Source of the DNA: SIG454 sp045646365
Lineage (GTDB): Bacteria > Bacillota > Clostridia > Monoglobales > Monoglobaceae
Assembly (NCBI GenBank): GCA_045646365.1
Contig: JAZRKP010000066.1
Coordinates: forward strand, 1 to 54,870
Length of the DNA: 54,870 nucleotides
Reading direction: 5' to 3'
The position numbers and the translations under genes are program-made. The notes beneath the pieces were generated by a model, which was not told where the DNA came from, made no database searches, and saw nothing but the letters and a program-made list of their open reading frames with translations. This document shows, piece by piece, positions 15,764-23,982 of the stretch. Position 1 is the stretch's first letter; every line of letters starts with the position of its first letter.

Positions 15764-17185
15764 ATGAGAAAAACTAAAATAATCTGTACCATAGGTCCAG
15801 CTTCCAAAGACCCGAAAATTATGGAGGAACTTTTAAAGAGCGGAATGAATGTTGCCCGTCTTAATTTTTCACACGGGACACATGAAGAACATAAGAAAAA
15901 TATAGAAAATTTCCGTAGTGTCAGAGATAAGCTTGGTGTTCCAGCAGCGGTTATGCTGGATACTAAGGGTCCTGAAATCCGTATAGGAACATTTGAAAAA
16001 AGTCCTGTGACACTGGTTTGCGGGGATGAATTTGTGTTGACAACAAAAGAAATTCAAGGTACCGACAAAGCGGTTTCAATTTCATATAAGGAACTTCCAA
16101 CCCAACTTAAAAAAGGAAATAAAGTCTTGATTGACGACGGCAAAATTGTCCTTGATGTTCTTGATGTGACAGTTGATGAAATAAAATGCCTTGTTGTGAG
16201 CGGCGGTGAGATTTCGGACAGAAAGGGAGTTAATATTCCGTATGTTCATCTTGATTATCCGTATTTGAGCGAAAAAGACGAGGCTGATTTAAAATTCGGG
16301 GTTGAGATGGATGTTGACTTTGTTGCGGCATCATTTGTTCGCTCAAAGGATGATGTTATAGCAATAAGAAATTTTCTTGACTACCACGGTGGTTATAATA
16401 TAAAAATTATATCTAAAATCGAAAATATTGAAGGTGTTGAAAACTTTGACGAAATCCTTAACCACTCTGACGGAATAATGGTTGCAAGAGGGGATATGGG
16501 AGTTGAAATTGAATTTGAGAAACTTCCGGGACTTCAAAAGAAGTTTATAAGAAAGTGTTATAGTCAGGGTAAAGTTGTTATAACTGCAACACAAATGCTT
16601 GAATCAATGATTCATAGCCTGACACCGACAAGAGCGGAAATAACTGATGTTGCCAATGCGGTTTTTGACGGTACATCGGGAATCATGCTCTCAGGTGAAA
16701 CTGCAATGGGCGAACATCCCGCCCATGTTGTCAGAACTATGTCAAAGATTGCAGAGCAAGCGGAAAGCGACGCCTTTGAAATGAAAATGTACAGAGATAT
16801 TCAGTATGTGAATGATATTGAAGATACAACCAATGCTATATGCGATGCGGCTTGCACAACGGCAAACGATATAAAAGCGACAGCGATTATTGCCATAACC
16901 AAGTCAGGTTATACCGCAAGACGAGTTTCAAAATTCAGACCGCATCAGACGATTATCGCAACAAGTCCTGATGAAAGAACATTCCATCAGCTTTCTATGA
17001 GTTGGGGCGTGTATCCCGTTAAAGCACTTTATCAGCAGGATGCGAATGTACTTTTTGACCATGCTGTTGCCTGTGCGAAAAGATATGGACTTGTAAAGGA
17101 GAACGATGTTGTTGTTATAACGGCAGGTGCTGACGGAAATACAAATGTACTTAAGGTTCAGCAGGTTAAAAGCGGAACGAGATAG
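15764..17185 (+). CDS. pyk: Pyruvate kinase
   Basis: A 473-residue glycolytic enzyme (PEP + ADP to pyruvate + ATP). Begins RKTKIICTIGPAS; the active-site signature is near IISKIENIEGV with the catalytic Lys, and the MVARGDMGVE and TATQMLESM blocks follow. It lacks the C-terminal PEP-utiliser-like extra domain seen in Bacillus pyruvate kinase and so is the plain ~470-residue form. It has AAAGGAG at the start and is probably co-transcribed with the regulator gene upstream. Confidence 0.97.
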   Translation: MRKTKIICTIGPASKDPKIMEELLKSGMNVARLNFSHGTHEEHKKNIENFRSVRDKLGVPAAVMLDTKGPEIRIGTFEKSPVTLVCGDEFVLTTKEIQGTDKAVSISYKELPTQLKKGNKVLIDDGKIVLDVLDVTVDEIKCLVVSGGEISDRKGVNIPYVHLDYPYLSEKDEADLKFGVEMDVDFVAASFVRSKDDVIAIRNFLDYHGGYNIKIISKIENIEGVENFDEILNHSDGIMVARGDMGVEIEFEKLPGLQKKFIRKCYSQGKVVITATQMLESMIHSLTPTRAEITDVANAVFDGTSGIMLSGETAMGEHPAHVVRTMSKIAEQAESDAFEMKMYRDIQYVNDIEDTTNAICDAACTTANDIKATAIIAITKSGYTARRVSKFRPHQTIIATSPDERTFHQLSMSWGVYPVKALYQQDANVLFDHAVACAKRYGLVKENDVVVITAGADGNTNVLKVQQVKSGTR

Positions 17186-17197
17186 CAAGAGTGGAAA

Positions 17198-17305
17198 ATG
17201 AAATTATCAGAAAAGATAAATGTGGATATAACCGGATTAAGTGAATATGGTCCGATTACGATTGTTGCCGTTGGGAATAGCGTAAATATAAGACGGATTT
17301 TGTAA
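17198..17305 (+). CDS. Small open reading frame (35 aa), unrecognised
   Basis: ATG at 17198 to TAA at 17305 encodes a 35-residue peptide with an amphipathic start (MKLSEKINVDITGL) and a hydrophobic beta-like end (GPITIVAVGNSVNIRRIL). Codon choice resembles the neighbours, and GAGTGGAAA is a weak ribosome site. It fills most of the 170-base gap between pyk and the phosphatase gene. No family is recognised; it may be chance. Confidence 0.4.
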   Translation: MKLSEKINVDITGLSEYGPITIVAVGNSVNIRRIL

Positions 17306-17355
17306 ATTGTCGGAGGGGTGTACGGCTCTTCTGAAGAAAATCACGGAGGAATAAT

Positions 17356-18261
17356 ATGATTGTCGGGATTATAGATTTAGGCTCAAATTCTGTCCGTATA
17401 AGCATAGCGGATACTGAAAACGGAACAACGCTCTATATGGGTAAAAAAGCGATAAGACTCAGTCAGGGAATGAATGAGGATATGATGCTGAAACCTGATG
17501 CTGTGAAAAGATGTGTTATGACATTTTTTGAACTTAAACTGATTATGGAAAAATATGCGGTTGAGAGAGTTTATGCTGTTGCAACTGCTGCGGTCAGAAA
17601 AGCGAGAAATAAAAGTGAGTTCCTTAGTCTGATAAAAAAAGAAACGGATATAGAAATCCGTGTTTTATCAGGTGAGGAGGAGGCGTATCTTGATTTTCTC
17701 GGTGTCCTCGGTGCAACGAATATAGAAGATGCGGTCATATTGGATACAGGTGGCGGAAGTACGGAGTTTATCGGGGTTAAAAACGGTGAAATTATCGGAA
17801 CGGAAAGTGTTCAGCTTGGTTCAAGGAGTATAAAGGAACTGTATTTTAAAGATGGTGAAACTCAAGAGGGTATTGAAAATGCCAAAGCTGAGGTTAAAAG
17901 TTTTACAGACAAGATAAAGTGGCTCGATGAACTTTTGGGAGTACCTGTTATTGGAATTGGCGGCTCTAACAGAACCATTGCGAGAATTTCAATGGGGGCA
18001 GACGGAACGGATAAGCCTATCAAGGAATATAAAATGGAAAGCGAAGAAGTCTTTGAGATAGTTGAAAAAATAGGTAAAACATCCGTTGAAAAGCGAATTG
18101 AAATAAAAGGTATAACTCATGACAGAACAGATATTATCTATGGAGGGGTACTTCCCCTTGAATATCTTATGAGAAAACTCGGAAGTGAGAAGTTTATTGT
18201 GACGGATGCAGGACTTCGTGACGGGATTTTAAAGTGTATTAAAGAAAAAGCCGAATTTTAA
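17356..18261 (+). CDS. ppx: Ppx/GppA-family phosphatase
   Basis: A 301-residue protein of the ASKHA fold that hydrolyses polyphosphate or the pentaphosphate pppGpp. The phosphate-1 motif is IDLGSNSVRISI at residues 6-17, the phosphate-2 motif VILDTGGGSTEFIGV near 129, and SGEEEAYLDF carries the conserved Glu. The HD-type C-terminal domain of E. coli Ppx is absent, so this is the short form. CGGAGG sets the start. Which substrate is used cannot be told. Confidence 0.88.
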   Translation: MIVGIIDLGSNSVRISIADTENGTTLYMGKKAIRLSQGMNEDMMLKPDAVKRCVMTFFELKLIMEKYAVERVYAVATAAVRKARNKSEFLSLIKKETDIEIRVLSGEEEAYLDFLGVLGATNIEDAVILDTGGGSTEFIGVKNGEIIGTESVQLGSRSIKELYFKDGETQEGIENAKAEVKSFTDKIKWLDELLGVPVIGIGGSNRTIARISMGADGTDKPIKEYKMESEEVFEIVEKIGKTSVEKRIEIKGITHDRTDIIYGGVLPLEYLMRKLGSEKFIVTDAGLRDGILKCIKEKAEF

Positions 18262-18282
18262 TTTTAAAAGGAGGAAATGACT

Positions 18283-20313
18283 ATGAAAAAATTTGTTAGC
18301 ATTATGTTGGCGTTGTCGGTTATATTCGGTTGTTTTTCGGTAACTTATGCTGATGATAATTTGGAAAAGCTAACTCTTTCGGTTAAGCAAAGAGTAGAAA
18401 TTCCTGAAAAATACACAGAGTTTTCAACAAACACAAGATGGGATAAGGACGGAAGTCGGACGGTCTATTTTGAGTGGAAAACGGTGGAAGATGATTTTAT
18501 AAATGTATGTGCAACAATGGATGGGATAATAACTGATTATTATAATTCAGCTTATGAAATAAGGCGTGGAATAAGTAAAATCACTGCTGAAAAAGCCGTT
18601 GAGATTGCAAATTTGTTTATGAAAAAAGTAAATCCTGATATTGCCTCGGAATATGTATTTTTGGAAGAAAATGTTCGTAAAGATTACGGAATTTCAATTA
18701 TAGCAGAACGCTTTGTCGGAAAAGCGAGAGTTGCAGGCGACCAGGCGAGCATAACATTAGACGGGGAAACAGGGGAAGTCGTAAGCCTTTATGTTCTTAA
18801 TACAGACTATAACTTTGAAAGCCAGGAGAGCGTTATATCTCTTGAAGATGCAAAAATGAAATTCAGCGAAAGAACACAGCTTTCTATATGCTACATAGAC
18901 GGAAAAGGCGGAGATATTATTCCTGTTTACCTCGACTACGGAAAATTGTATGAAGAAGGCTTTGGAATTGACGCATTCACAGGAGAGGGCGTATATTATA
19001 TGCCGGAATCCGATAACAGAGGCGGCGCTGGCGGAGTGACGAATGATAAATTCATGGGCGCAATAAAAGAAGATTCTGCTGCAGATATATATTTAACCGA
19101 AACCGAGCTTAAAGACCTTTCCAAATATGAAAACTATATAACAAAGGAAGATGCGGAAAAGAAACTTAAAAGCATAAAAGCGTTCGGAATTGAAAATTTT
19201 ACGCTTCAAAGTGCATCTTATAGCGAAAAATTTATATATAAAGATGATGAGCGGGTAAGCGACGGAATGAATCTTTCCTTAAGTTTCACATATAACAAAC
19301 TCTACGCCAGAGCAACTTTAGATGCAGAGTCGGGAGAAATCTTATCATTTTACCGTTATCAGACGGAAAATGAGGCTAAGATAGATTCTGAAAAAGCTAA
19401 AAAGATTGCAGACGATTTTATGGCAGAGTATTGCAATAAACCTTATATGAAAGCGACTGTGATTGAGAGACACAGTTTGAGTAGAAATATCTATTATGAA
19501 GAGGTTGAAACTGTTCCGTATATAAATAATGAAACAAGTGTTAATGTTGATTTGAATTCGGGGTATATCTCAAACTATATTAACGGATTTGATGAGTATG
19601 ATAAGACAAAGCTTATTGACTGGAGTCAGGTAATCGCCAATAATATGGCACACAAGAACTATATAAACGGATGTGAATATGAGCTTGCTTATATAGATAT
19701 TTACGGAACAACAGCAATGCCGCTTTATAAAATTGGGGTAAAAGAGGAGCCTGTAAAGGTTTATAAACTTTTCTACCGTATAAAAGAAAAACCATATGTG
19801 GTTGATGCTTTAACCGGGGAGCTTTTAATGGCAGATGGAGAGCCTTACGAAAAAACATATAAGTCTTTTAAGGATATAGAGGGACATTGGTGCGAAACCG
19901 CGGTAAATGCACTTGTGGATAACGGATATTTACAGGTTGAGGGCGTAAATTTTAATCCAAATGATGCGATAACTGTTAAAGAGGCTAATGAAATGCTTTC
20001 TGTGGCAAGTCTTTATCGAAAGAATATCAATAAAAAGCCTACGGAAAATCTAAATCGCATTGAGGCGGTTAAAGCAATTATTTGCGGAGCGGGATATGAA
20101 AAGGTTGGCGAGCTTTCTGAGATATATAAACCTGTTTTCGGGGATTTTTCAAGTATAGCAAGTGAGGATATGGGTTATGTTGCTCTCGCCAAAGGCTTTG
20201 GAATTGTAAAGGGTGACCAAAACGGTAATTTTAATCCGGACACAATAACAACAAAGGCGTCCTTTGCGGTTATGATTTATAATTATATTCTTTCGGGAAG
20301 TCCGTCATATTAG
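18283..20313 (+). CDS. Exported YcdB/PepSY-like protein with SLH domains
   Basis: A 676-residue surface protein. Signal peptide at 1-23 (MKKFVSIMLALSVIFGCFSV ... YADD). The middle has repeated PepSY-like units of the YcdB/YcdC type, each with a K-A-x-x-I-A-x-x-F helix followed by beta strands (from about residues 95, 180, 290 and 365). Two SLH repeats end it (~529-575 FKDIEGHW..., ~620-670 FGDFSSIASEDMGY...), which would attach it to secondary cell-wall polymers. The ATG at 18283 is preferred over 18277 because AAGGAGG then lies 8 bases away. Role unknown; PepSY units often inhibit proteases. Confidence 0.8.
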   Translation: MKKFVSIMLALSVIFGCFSVTYADDNLEKLTLSVKQRVEIPEKYTEFSTNTRWDKDGSRTVYFEWKTVEDDFINVCATMDGIITDYYNSAYEIRRGISKITAEKAVEIANLFMKKVNPDIASEYVFLEENVRKDYGISIIAERFVGKARVAGDQASITLDGETGEVVSLYVLNTDYNFESQESVISLEDAKMKFSERTQLSICYIDGKGGDIIPVYLDYGKLYEEGFGIDAFTGEGVYYMPESDNRGGAGGVTNDKFMGAIKEDSAADIYLTETELKDLSKYENYITKEDAEKKLKSIKAFGIENFTLQSASYSEKFIYKDDERVSDGMNLSLSFTYNKLYARATLDAESGEILSFYRYQTENEAKIDSEKAKKIADDFMAEYCNKPYMKATVIERHSLSRNIYYEEVETVPYINNETSVNVDLNSGYISNYINGFDEYDKTKLIDWSQVIANNMAHKNYINGCEYELAYIDIYGTTAMPLYKIGVKEEPVKVYKLFYRIKEKPYVVDALTGELLMADGEPYEKTYKSFKDIEGHWCETAVNALVDNGYLQVEGVNFNPNDAITVKEANEMLSVASLYRKNINKKPTENLNRIEAVKAIICGAGYEKVGELSEIYKPVFGDFSSIASEDMGYVALAKGFGIVKGDQNGNFNPDTITTKASFAVMIYNYILSGSPSY

Positions 20314-20337
20314 AATAAAAATCTTAATATTGCTAAA

Positions 20338-20367
20338 AATAACCACAGAAAATCTGTGGTTATTTTT
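20338..20367 (+). terminator. Terminator after the YcdB/SLH gene
   Basis: AATAACCACAG (20338-20348) pairs with CTGTGGTTATT (20354-20364), followed by a T-run to 20367. Confidence 0.85.
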
Positions 20368-20381
20368 GTGGAGTGATATTT

Positions 20382-20732
20382 TTGAAGTATAAAAAGGAAA
20401 TAATAATCGGACTGGTGGCAGGAATTTTAAATGGTCTATTCGGGGCAGGCGGAGGGTGCGTCGTTGTCCCTGCATTGGAAAAATTTCTTGATTTCCCGCA
20501 GAAAAAAGCCCATGCAACTGCCGTTGGAATAATTTTAATAATGTCTGTTGCGTCAGCGGTTATATATGTAGTAAGGGGAAAGTTTGACTTTTCTTTATGG
20601 ATTCCCGTAACTGCCGGAGGATGCGTTGGCGGACTAATCGGCGGAAAGCTTCTGACGAAAATTGCAGGAAAGTGGCTCCGGACAATTTTCGGGGTTGTAA
20701 TAATCATAACATCAATTAAAATGATTTTTTAG
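20382..20732 (+). CDS. TauE/SafE-family half transporter (first)
   Basis: A 116-residue membrane protein with three or four hydrophobic segments and the family's glycine-rich first helix (GLVAGILNGLFGAGGGCVVVP, DUF81 motif). TTG at 20382 is preferred: GGAG (20369-20372) lies 9 bases before it, while a GTG at 20373 would have no spacing. The family exports sulfite/sulfonates or organosulfur compounds; usual members are ~250 residues with two such halves. Here each half is its own gene (8-base gap). Confidence 0.8.
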   Translation: MKYKKEIIIGLVAGILNGLFGAGGGCVVVPALEKFLDFPQKKAHATAVGIILIMSVASAVIYVVRGKFDFSLWIPVTAGGCVGGLIGGKLLTKIAGKWLRTIFGVVIIITSIKMIF

Positions 20733-20740
20733 GAGGGGCT

Positions 20741-21112
20741 ATGTTTAATATTTTAATCGGTTTAATCAGCGGAGTTATAAGTGGAATGGGAATAGGCGGA
20801 GGAGCAATTTTGATTCCTGCATTGGTGCTTTTAAATGGAACACCGCAACAAATTGCTCAAGGAATAAATCTTGTGTATTTCATTCCGACAGCCATAGCGT
20901 CACTGATTGTCCATATAAAGAATAAAAATATAGATATTAAAACAGCAATTACAGTAGGATGCTCCGGACTGGTTGGCGCTGTTTCGGGAGCGTTTCTGAC
21001 GGGATTTATTGGTGATGATGTATTAAAACGAATATTTGGCATATTTTTACTCGGAATAGGCGTGTACGAAGTTTGTCAAAATTTTATCAAAAAATCTGTA
21101 AAGAAAGGTTGA
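20741..21112 (+). CDS. TauE/SafE-family half transporter (second)
   Basis: A 123-residue protein equivalent to the first half-gene: GLISGVISGMGIGGGAILIPAL opens the first helix with the same glycine motif, then three further hydrophobic segments. Preceded by AGGAGGGG. It probably pairs with the upstream half as a heterodimer. The stop overlaps the -35 of the serC promoter. Confidence 0.82.
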   Translation: MFNILIGLISGVISGMGIGGGAILIPALVLLNGTPQQIAQGINLVYFIPTAIASLIVHIKNKNIDIKTAITVGCSGLVGAVSGAFLTGFIGDDVLKRIFGIFLLGIGVYEVCQNFIKKSVKKG

Positions 21113-21137
21113 CTTATTAAAGAAAAAGGTATATAAT
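21109..21137 (+). promoter_or_regulatory. Promoter of serC-serA
   Basis: TTGACT (21109-21114), 17-bp spacer, TATAAT (21132-21137). The leader to serC is about 45 bases. Confidence 0.82.
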
Positions 21138-21190
21138 ATTAAAGATAATAATAAATTTTATATAGTTAATATATTTAAGGAGAGAGAAAA

Positions 21191-22273
21191 ATGAGCAGAG
21201 TTTATAACTTTTCAGCAGGTCCGTCAATGCTTCCCGTTGAAGTGTTGGAAAGAGCGCAGAAAGAAATGCTTGACTGCAACGGAAGCGGTCAGTCAGTTAT
21301 GGAGATGAGCCACCGTTCAAAAGAATACCAGGCAATCATTGATAAAGCGGAAGCAAACCTTCGTAAAATCATGGAAATCCCGGATAACTATAAAGTGTTA
21401 TTTCTTCAGGGCGGTGCTTCAACACAGTTCGCTATGATTCCTTTGAACTTCGGAACAAAAAACAAAAAGGCTGACTATGTTACAACAGGCGTTTGGTCTA
21501 AAAAGGCTATGGCTGAAGCTAAAAAATATATCGAAGTTAATGAAGTTGCGTCAAGTGCAGATAAGACATTCTCGTATATTCCGGAGCTTGATAAGTCAAT
21601 GTTCTCACCGGATGCTGACTATGTTCACATTACATATAATAACACAATTTACGGTACAAGATATACACAGCTTCCTGACACAGGTGATGTTCCGATTATC
21701 GCTGATATGTCATCTATGATTTTGTCAGAAGTTGTTGATGTTTCCAAGTTCGGTATGATTTATGCAGGTGCACAGAAGAATATGGGACCTGCCGGTGTAA
21801 CGGTTGTAATCGTTCGTGAAGACTTAATTGGTGATACTTTGGATATAACACCAACAATGCTTAAGTATTCAACTCACGCTGAAAACGGTTCAATGTTCAA
21901 CACACCTCCAACTTATGCAATCTATATCTGCGGTCTCGTTTATGAATGGATTGAAAAAATGGGCGGTATCGCTGCAATCCAGAAGATAAACGAAGAAAAG
22001 GCTGCTATGCTTTATGATTATCTTGATGCGTCTGAAATGTTTAACGCAACAGTTGTTGCAAAAGACCGTTCGCTCATGAACGCTCCGTTTGTTACAGGAA
22101 ACGAAGAGCTTGATGCTAAGTTTGTTGCTGAATCAAAGGCTGCAGGCTTTGTTAACCTTAAAGGACACAGAAGCGTTGGCGGTATGAGAGCAAGCATTTA
22201 TAATGCAATGCCTGTTGAAGGTGTTAAGGCTTTAGTTGACTTTATGAAGAAGTTTGAAGCTGAAAATAAATAA
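21191..22273 (+). CDS. serC: Phosphoserine aminotransferase
   Basis: A 360-residue PLP enzyme of fold type I converting 3-phosphohydroxypyruvate and glutamate to phosphoserine. It begins SRVYNFSAGPSMLPVEVLE (family-typical); the PLP Lys is in YAGAQKNMGPAGVT. Phosphate-binding and C-terminal blocks (HRSVGGMRASIYNA) are intact. It has GGAGAG before the ATG and forms an operon with serA. Codon use is richer in GTT/GCT than in neighbours, as in strongly expressed genes. Confidence 0.97.
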   Translation: MSRVYNFSAGPSMLPVEVLERAQKEMLDCNGSGQSVMEMSHRSKEYQAIIDKAEANLRKIMEIPDNYKVLFLQGGASTQFAMIPLNFGTKNKKADYVTTGVWSKKAMAEAKKYIEVNEVASSADKTFSYIPELDKSMFSPDADYVHITYNNTIYGTRYTQLPDTGDVPIIADMSSMILSEVVDVSKFGMIYAGAQKNMGPAGVTVVIVREDLIGDTLDITPTMLKYSTHAENGSMFNTPPTYAIYICGLVYEWIEKMGGIAAIQKINEEKAAMLYDYLDASEMFNATVVAKDRSLMNAPFVTGNEELDAKFVAESKAAGFVNLKGHRSVGGMRASIYNAMPVEGVKALVDFMKKFEAENK

Positions 22274-22288
22274 TCGGAGGGGACTCTA

Positions 22289-23452
22289 ATGTATAAAATT
22301 CAGACACTTAATAAAATAGCAAAAATCGGTCTTGATATATTTGATGAAAAATATACCTGCGGAGACGAAATCGAAAACCCGGACGGTATAATCTTAAGAA
22401 GCTTTAATATGCACGATATGGAGCTTCCGGATAGCCTTGCTGCTGTTGCAAGAGCAGGTGCCGGTGTAAATAATATCCCGATTGATAAGTGCAGCGAAAA
22501 GGGTATAGTTGTTTTCAACACTCCTGGGGCTAATGCGAATGCCGTTAAGGAACTTGTTATTGCAGGTCTTTTAATAGCATCAAGGGGTATTGTTCAGGGT
22601 ATCAACTGGGCAAAAACTCTTAAAGGTGAGGGCGAAAATGTTCCAAAGCTCGTTGAAAAGGGTAAGTCTAACTTTGCAGGCCCTGAAATCATGGGTAAAA
22701 CTCTTGGTATCATCGGTCTTGGTGCTATCGGTGTTAAGGTTGCAAATGCGGCTCACGCTCTCGGAATGGATGTTATCGCTTATGACCCATTCTTGTCTGT
22801 TGAAGCGGCTTGGAATGTAACCCGTGCTGCAAAAAAGACAACTTCTCTTGATGATATATTTGCAAACAGCGATTATATAACAGTTCATGTTCCTGCAAAT
22901 AAGGATACAAAAGGAATGTTTAACGATGTTGCTTTTGCAAAAATGAAAGACGGCGTAAGACTTCTCAACTTCTCAAGAGGTGAGCTTGTTGACGATGATG
23001 CTGTTGAAAGAGCGTTGGAAAGCGGAAAGCTTGCAGCTTATGTAACTGACTTTGCAGACGAAAGACTCCTTGCAAATGATAAGGTTATCGCTATGCCTCA
23101 CCTCGGTGCTTCAACTCCTGAGAGTGAAGATAACTGTGCGGTTATGGCTGCAAAAGAACTTAAAGATTATATCGAAAACGGAAACATTGTAAATTCAGTA
23201 AACTTCCCAGCTTGCGATATGGGTAAGGTTGAAGGTACAAGAATTACTGTTATTCATAAGAATGTTCCGTCAATGCTCACACAGATTTCTGATGTTTTCG
23301 CTAAGGATGGCGTAAATATCGAAAATATGACAAGCAAGAGCCGTGGCGATTATGCGTATACAATGGTTGATGTTGCTGGAGAATGTGCTGATACTGTTGT
23401 TGATGATATTAAGGCTATTGCTGATATTATCAGAGTAAATATTTACAGATAA
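22289..23452 (+). CDS. serA: D-3-phosphoglycerate dehydrogenase
   Basis: A 387-residue enzyme, first step of serine synthesis (3-phosphoglycerate + NAD+). The Rossmann motif is GIIGLGAIGVKVA; the catalytic Arg lies in VHVPANKDTKG-NFSRGELVDDD, and the His in MPHLGASTPES. A C-terminal ACT domain (~315-387, VIHKNVPSMLTQIS) suggests serine feedback control. It lacks the intervening domain of the long form. Preceded by CGGAGGGG, 15 bases after serC. RNase P RNA follows with no terminator between. Confidence 0.96.
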   Translation: MYKIQTLNKIAKIGLDIFDEKYTCGDEIENPDGIILRSFNMHDMELPDSLAAVARAGAGVNNIPIDKCSEKGIVVFNTPGANANAVKELVIAGLLIASRGIVQGINWAKTLKGEGENVPKLVEKGKSNFAGPEIMGKTLGIIGLGAIGVKVANAAHALGMDVIAYDPFLSVEAAWNVTRAAKKTTSLDDIFANSDYITVHVPANKDTKGMFNDVAFAKMKDGVRLLNFSRGELVDDDAVERALESGKLAAYVTDFADERLLANDKVIAMPHLGASTPESEDNCAVMAAKELKDYIENGNIVNSVNFPACDMGKVEGTRITVIHKNVPSMLTQISDVFAKDGVNIENMTSKSRGDYAYTMVDVAGECADTVVDDIKAIADIIRVNIYR

Positions 23453-23469
23453 TTTCATAAGATGTTTTT

Positions 23470-23809
23470 CAGTCGGTTGGACGGTCGCGGGCATAAGGAG
23501 TGATCCTGTGCATGAGGAAAGTCCGAGCTCCACAGGGCAGGGTGCAAGGTAACACCTTGTGAAGGCGACTTCAAGGAAAGTGCAACAGAAATATACCGCC
23601 GTGAAAACGGTAAGGGTGGAAAGGCGAGGTAAGAGCTCACCCACAGTATGGCGACTTACTGATGATGTAAACCCCATCCGGAGCAACACCTGATAGAGGA
23701 GGCTAAGCTTGCCCGGCATCTCCCGGGAAGGTGGCTTAAGGCACACAGTGATGTGTGTTTTAGATAGATGATCGTCTTAAATGACAAAACTCGGCTTACA
23801 GACCGACTG
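23470..23809 (+). ncRNA. rnpB: RNase P RNA (type A)
   Basis: Catalytic RNA of the tRNA 5'-maturation enzyme. The 5' CAGTCGGT pairs with the 3' ACCGACTG (P1). The conserved core GAGGAAAGTCCGAGCTCC and the 3' core GACAAAACTCGGCTTACAGACCGAC are both present, with the universally conserved ACAGAAATATACC segment in between. About 340 bases, normal for the type. No dedicated promoter is obvious in the short gap after serA, so it may be partly read through from serCA. Confidence 0.95.
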
Positions 23810-23816
23810 GTGAAAG

Positions 23817-23856
23817 AAAAGGGATGTCTCACTTTTAGCGAGATATCCCTTTTCTC
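23817..23856 (+). terminator. Terminator of rnpB
   Basis: AAAAGGGATGTCTC (23817-23830) pairs with GAGATATCCCTTTT (23840-23853) with one G-A mismatch and a 3' T-rich end. Confidence 0.82.
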
Positions 23857-23915
23857 ATTGTGAATTATGTATATCAGATTGGTATTTTACTTATTATAAT
23901 TTGGAATGCATATTG

Positions 23916-23944
23916 TTGACTTTTCGTATTTAATTTGATATAAT
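23916..23944 (+). promoter_or_regulatory. Promoter of the GH106-like gene
   Basis: TTGACT (23916-23921), 17-bp spacer, TATAAT (23939-23944), extended TGA. Confidence 0.82.
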
Positions 23945-23982
23945 AAATTGAATAATAATGTGAAGATAGAGGAGTTATTGCA

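Noticed and set aside
23470..23809. Open reading frames over the RNase P RNA
   Set aside because: The frames on the minus strand are chance; the RNA's conserved core explains the sequence.
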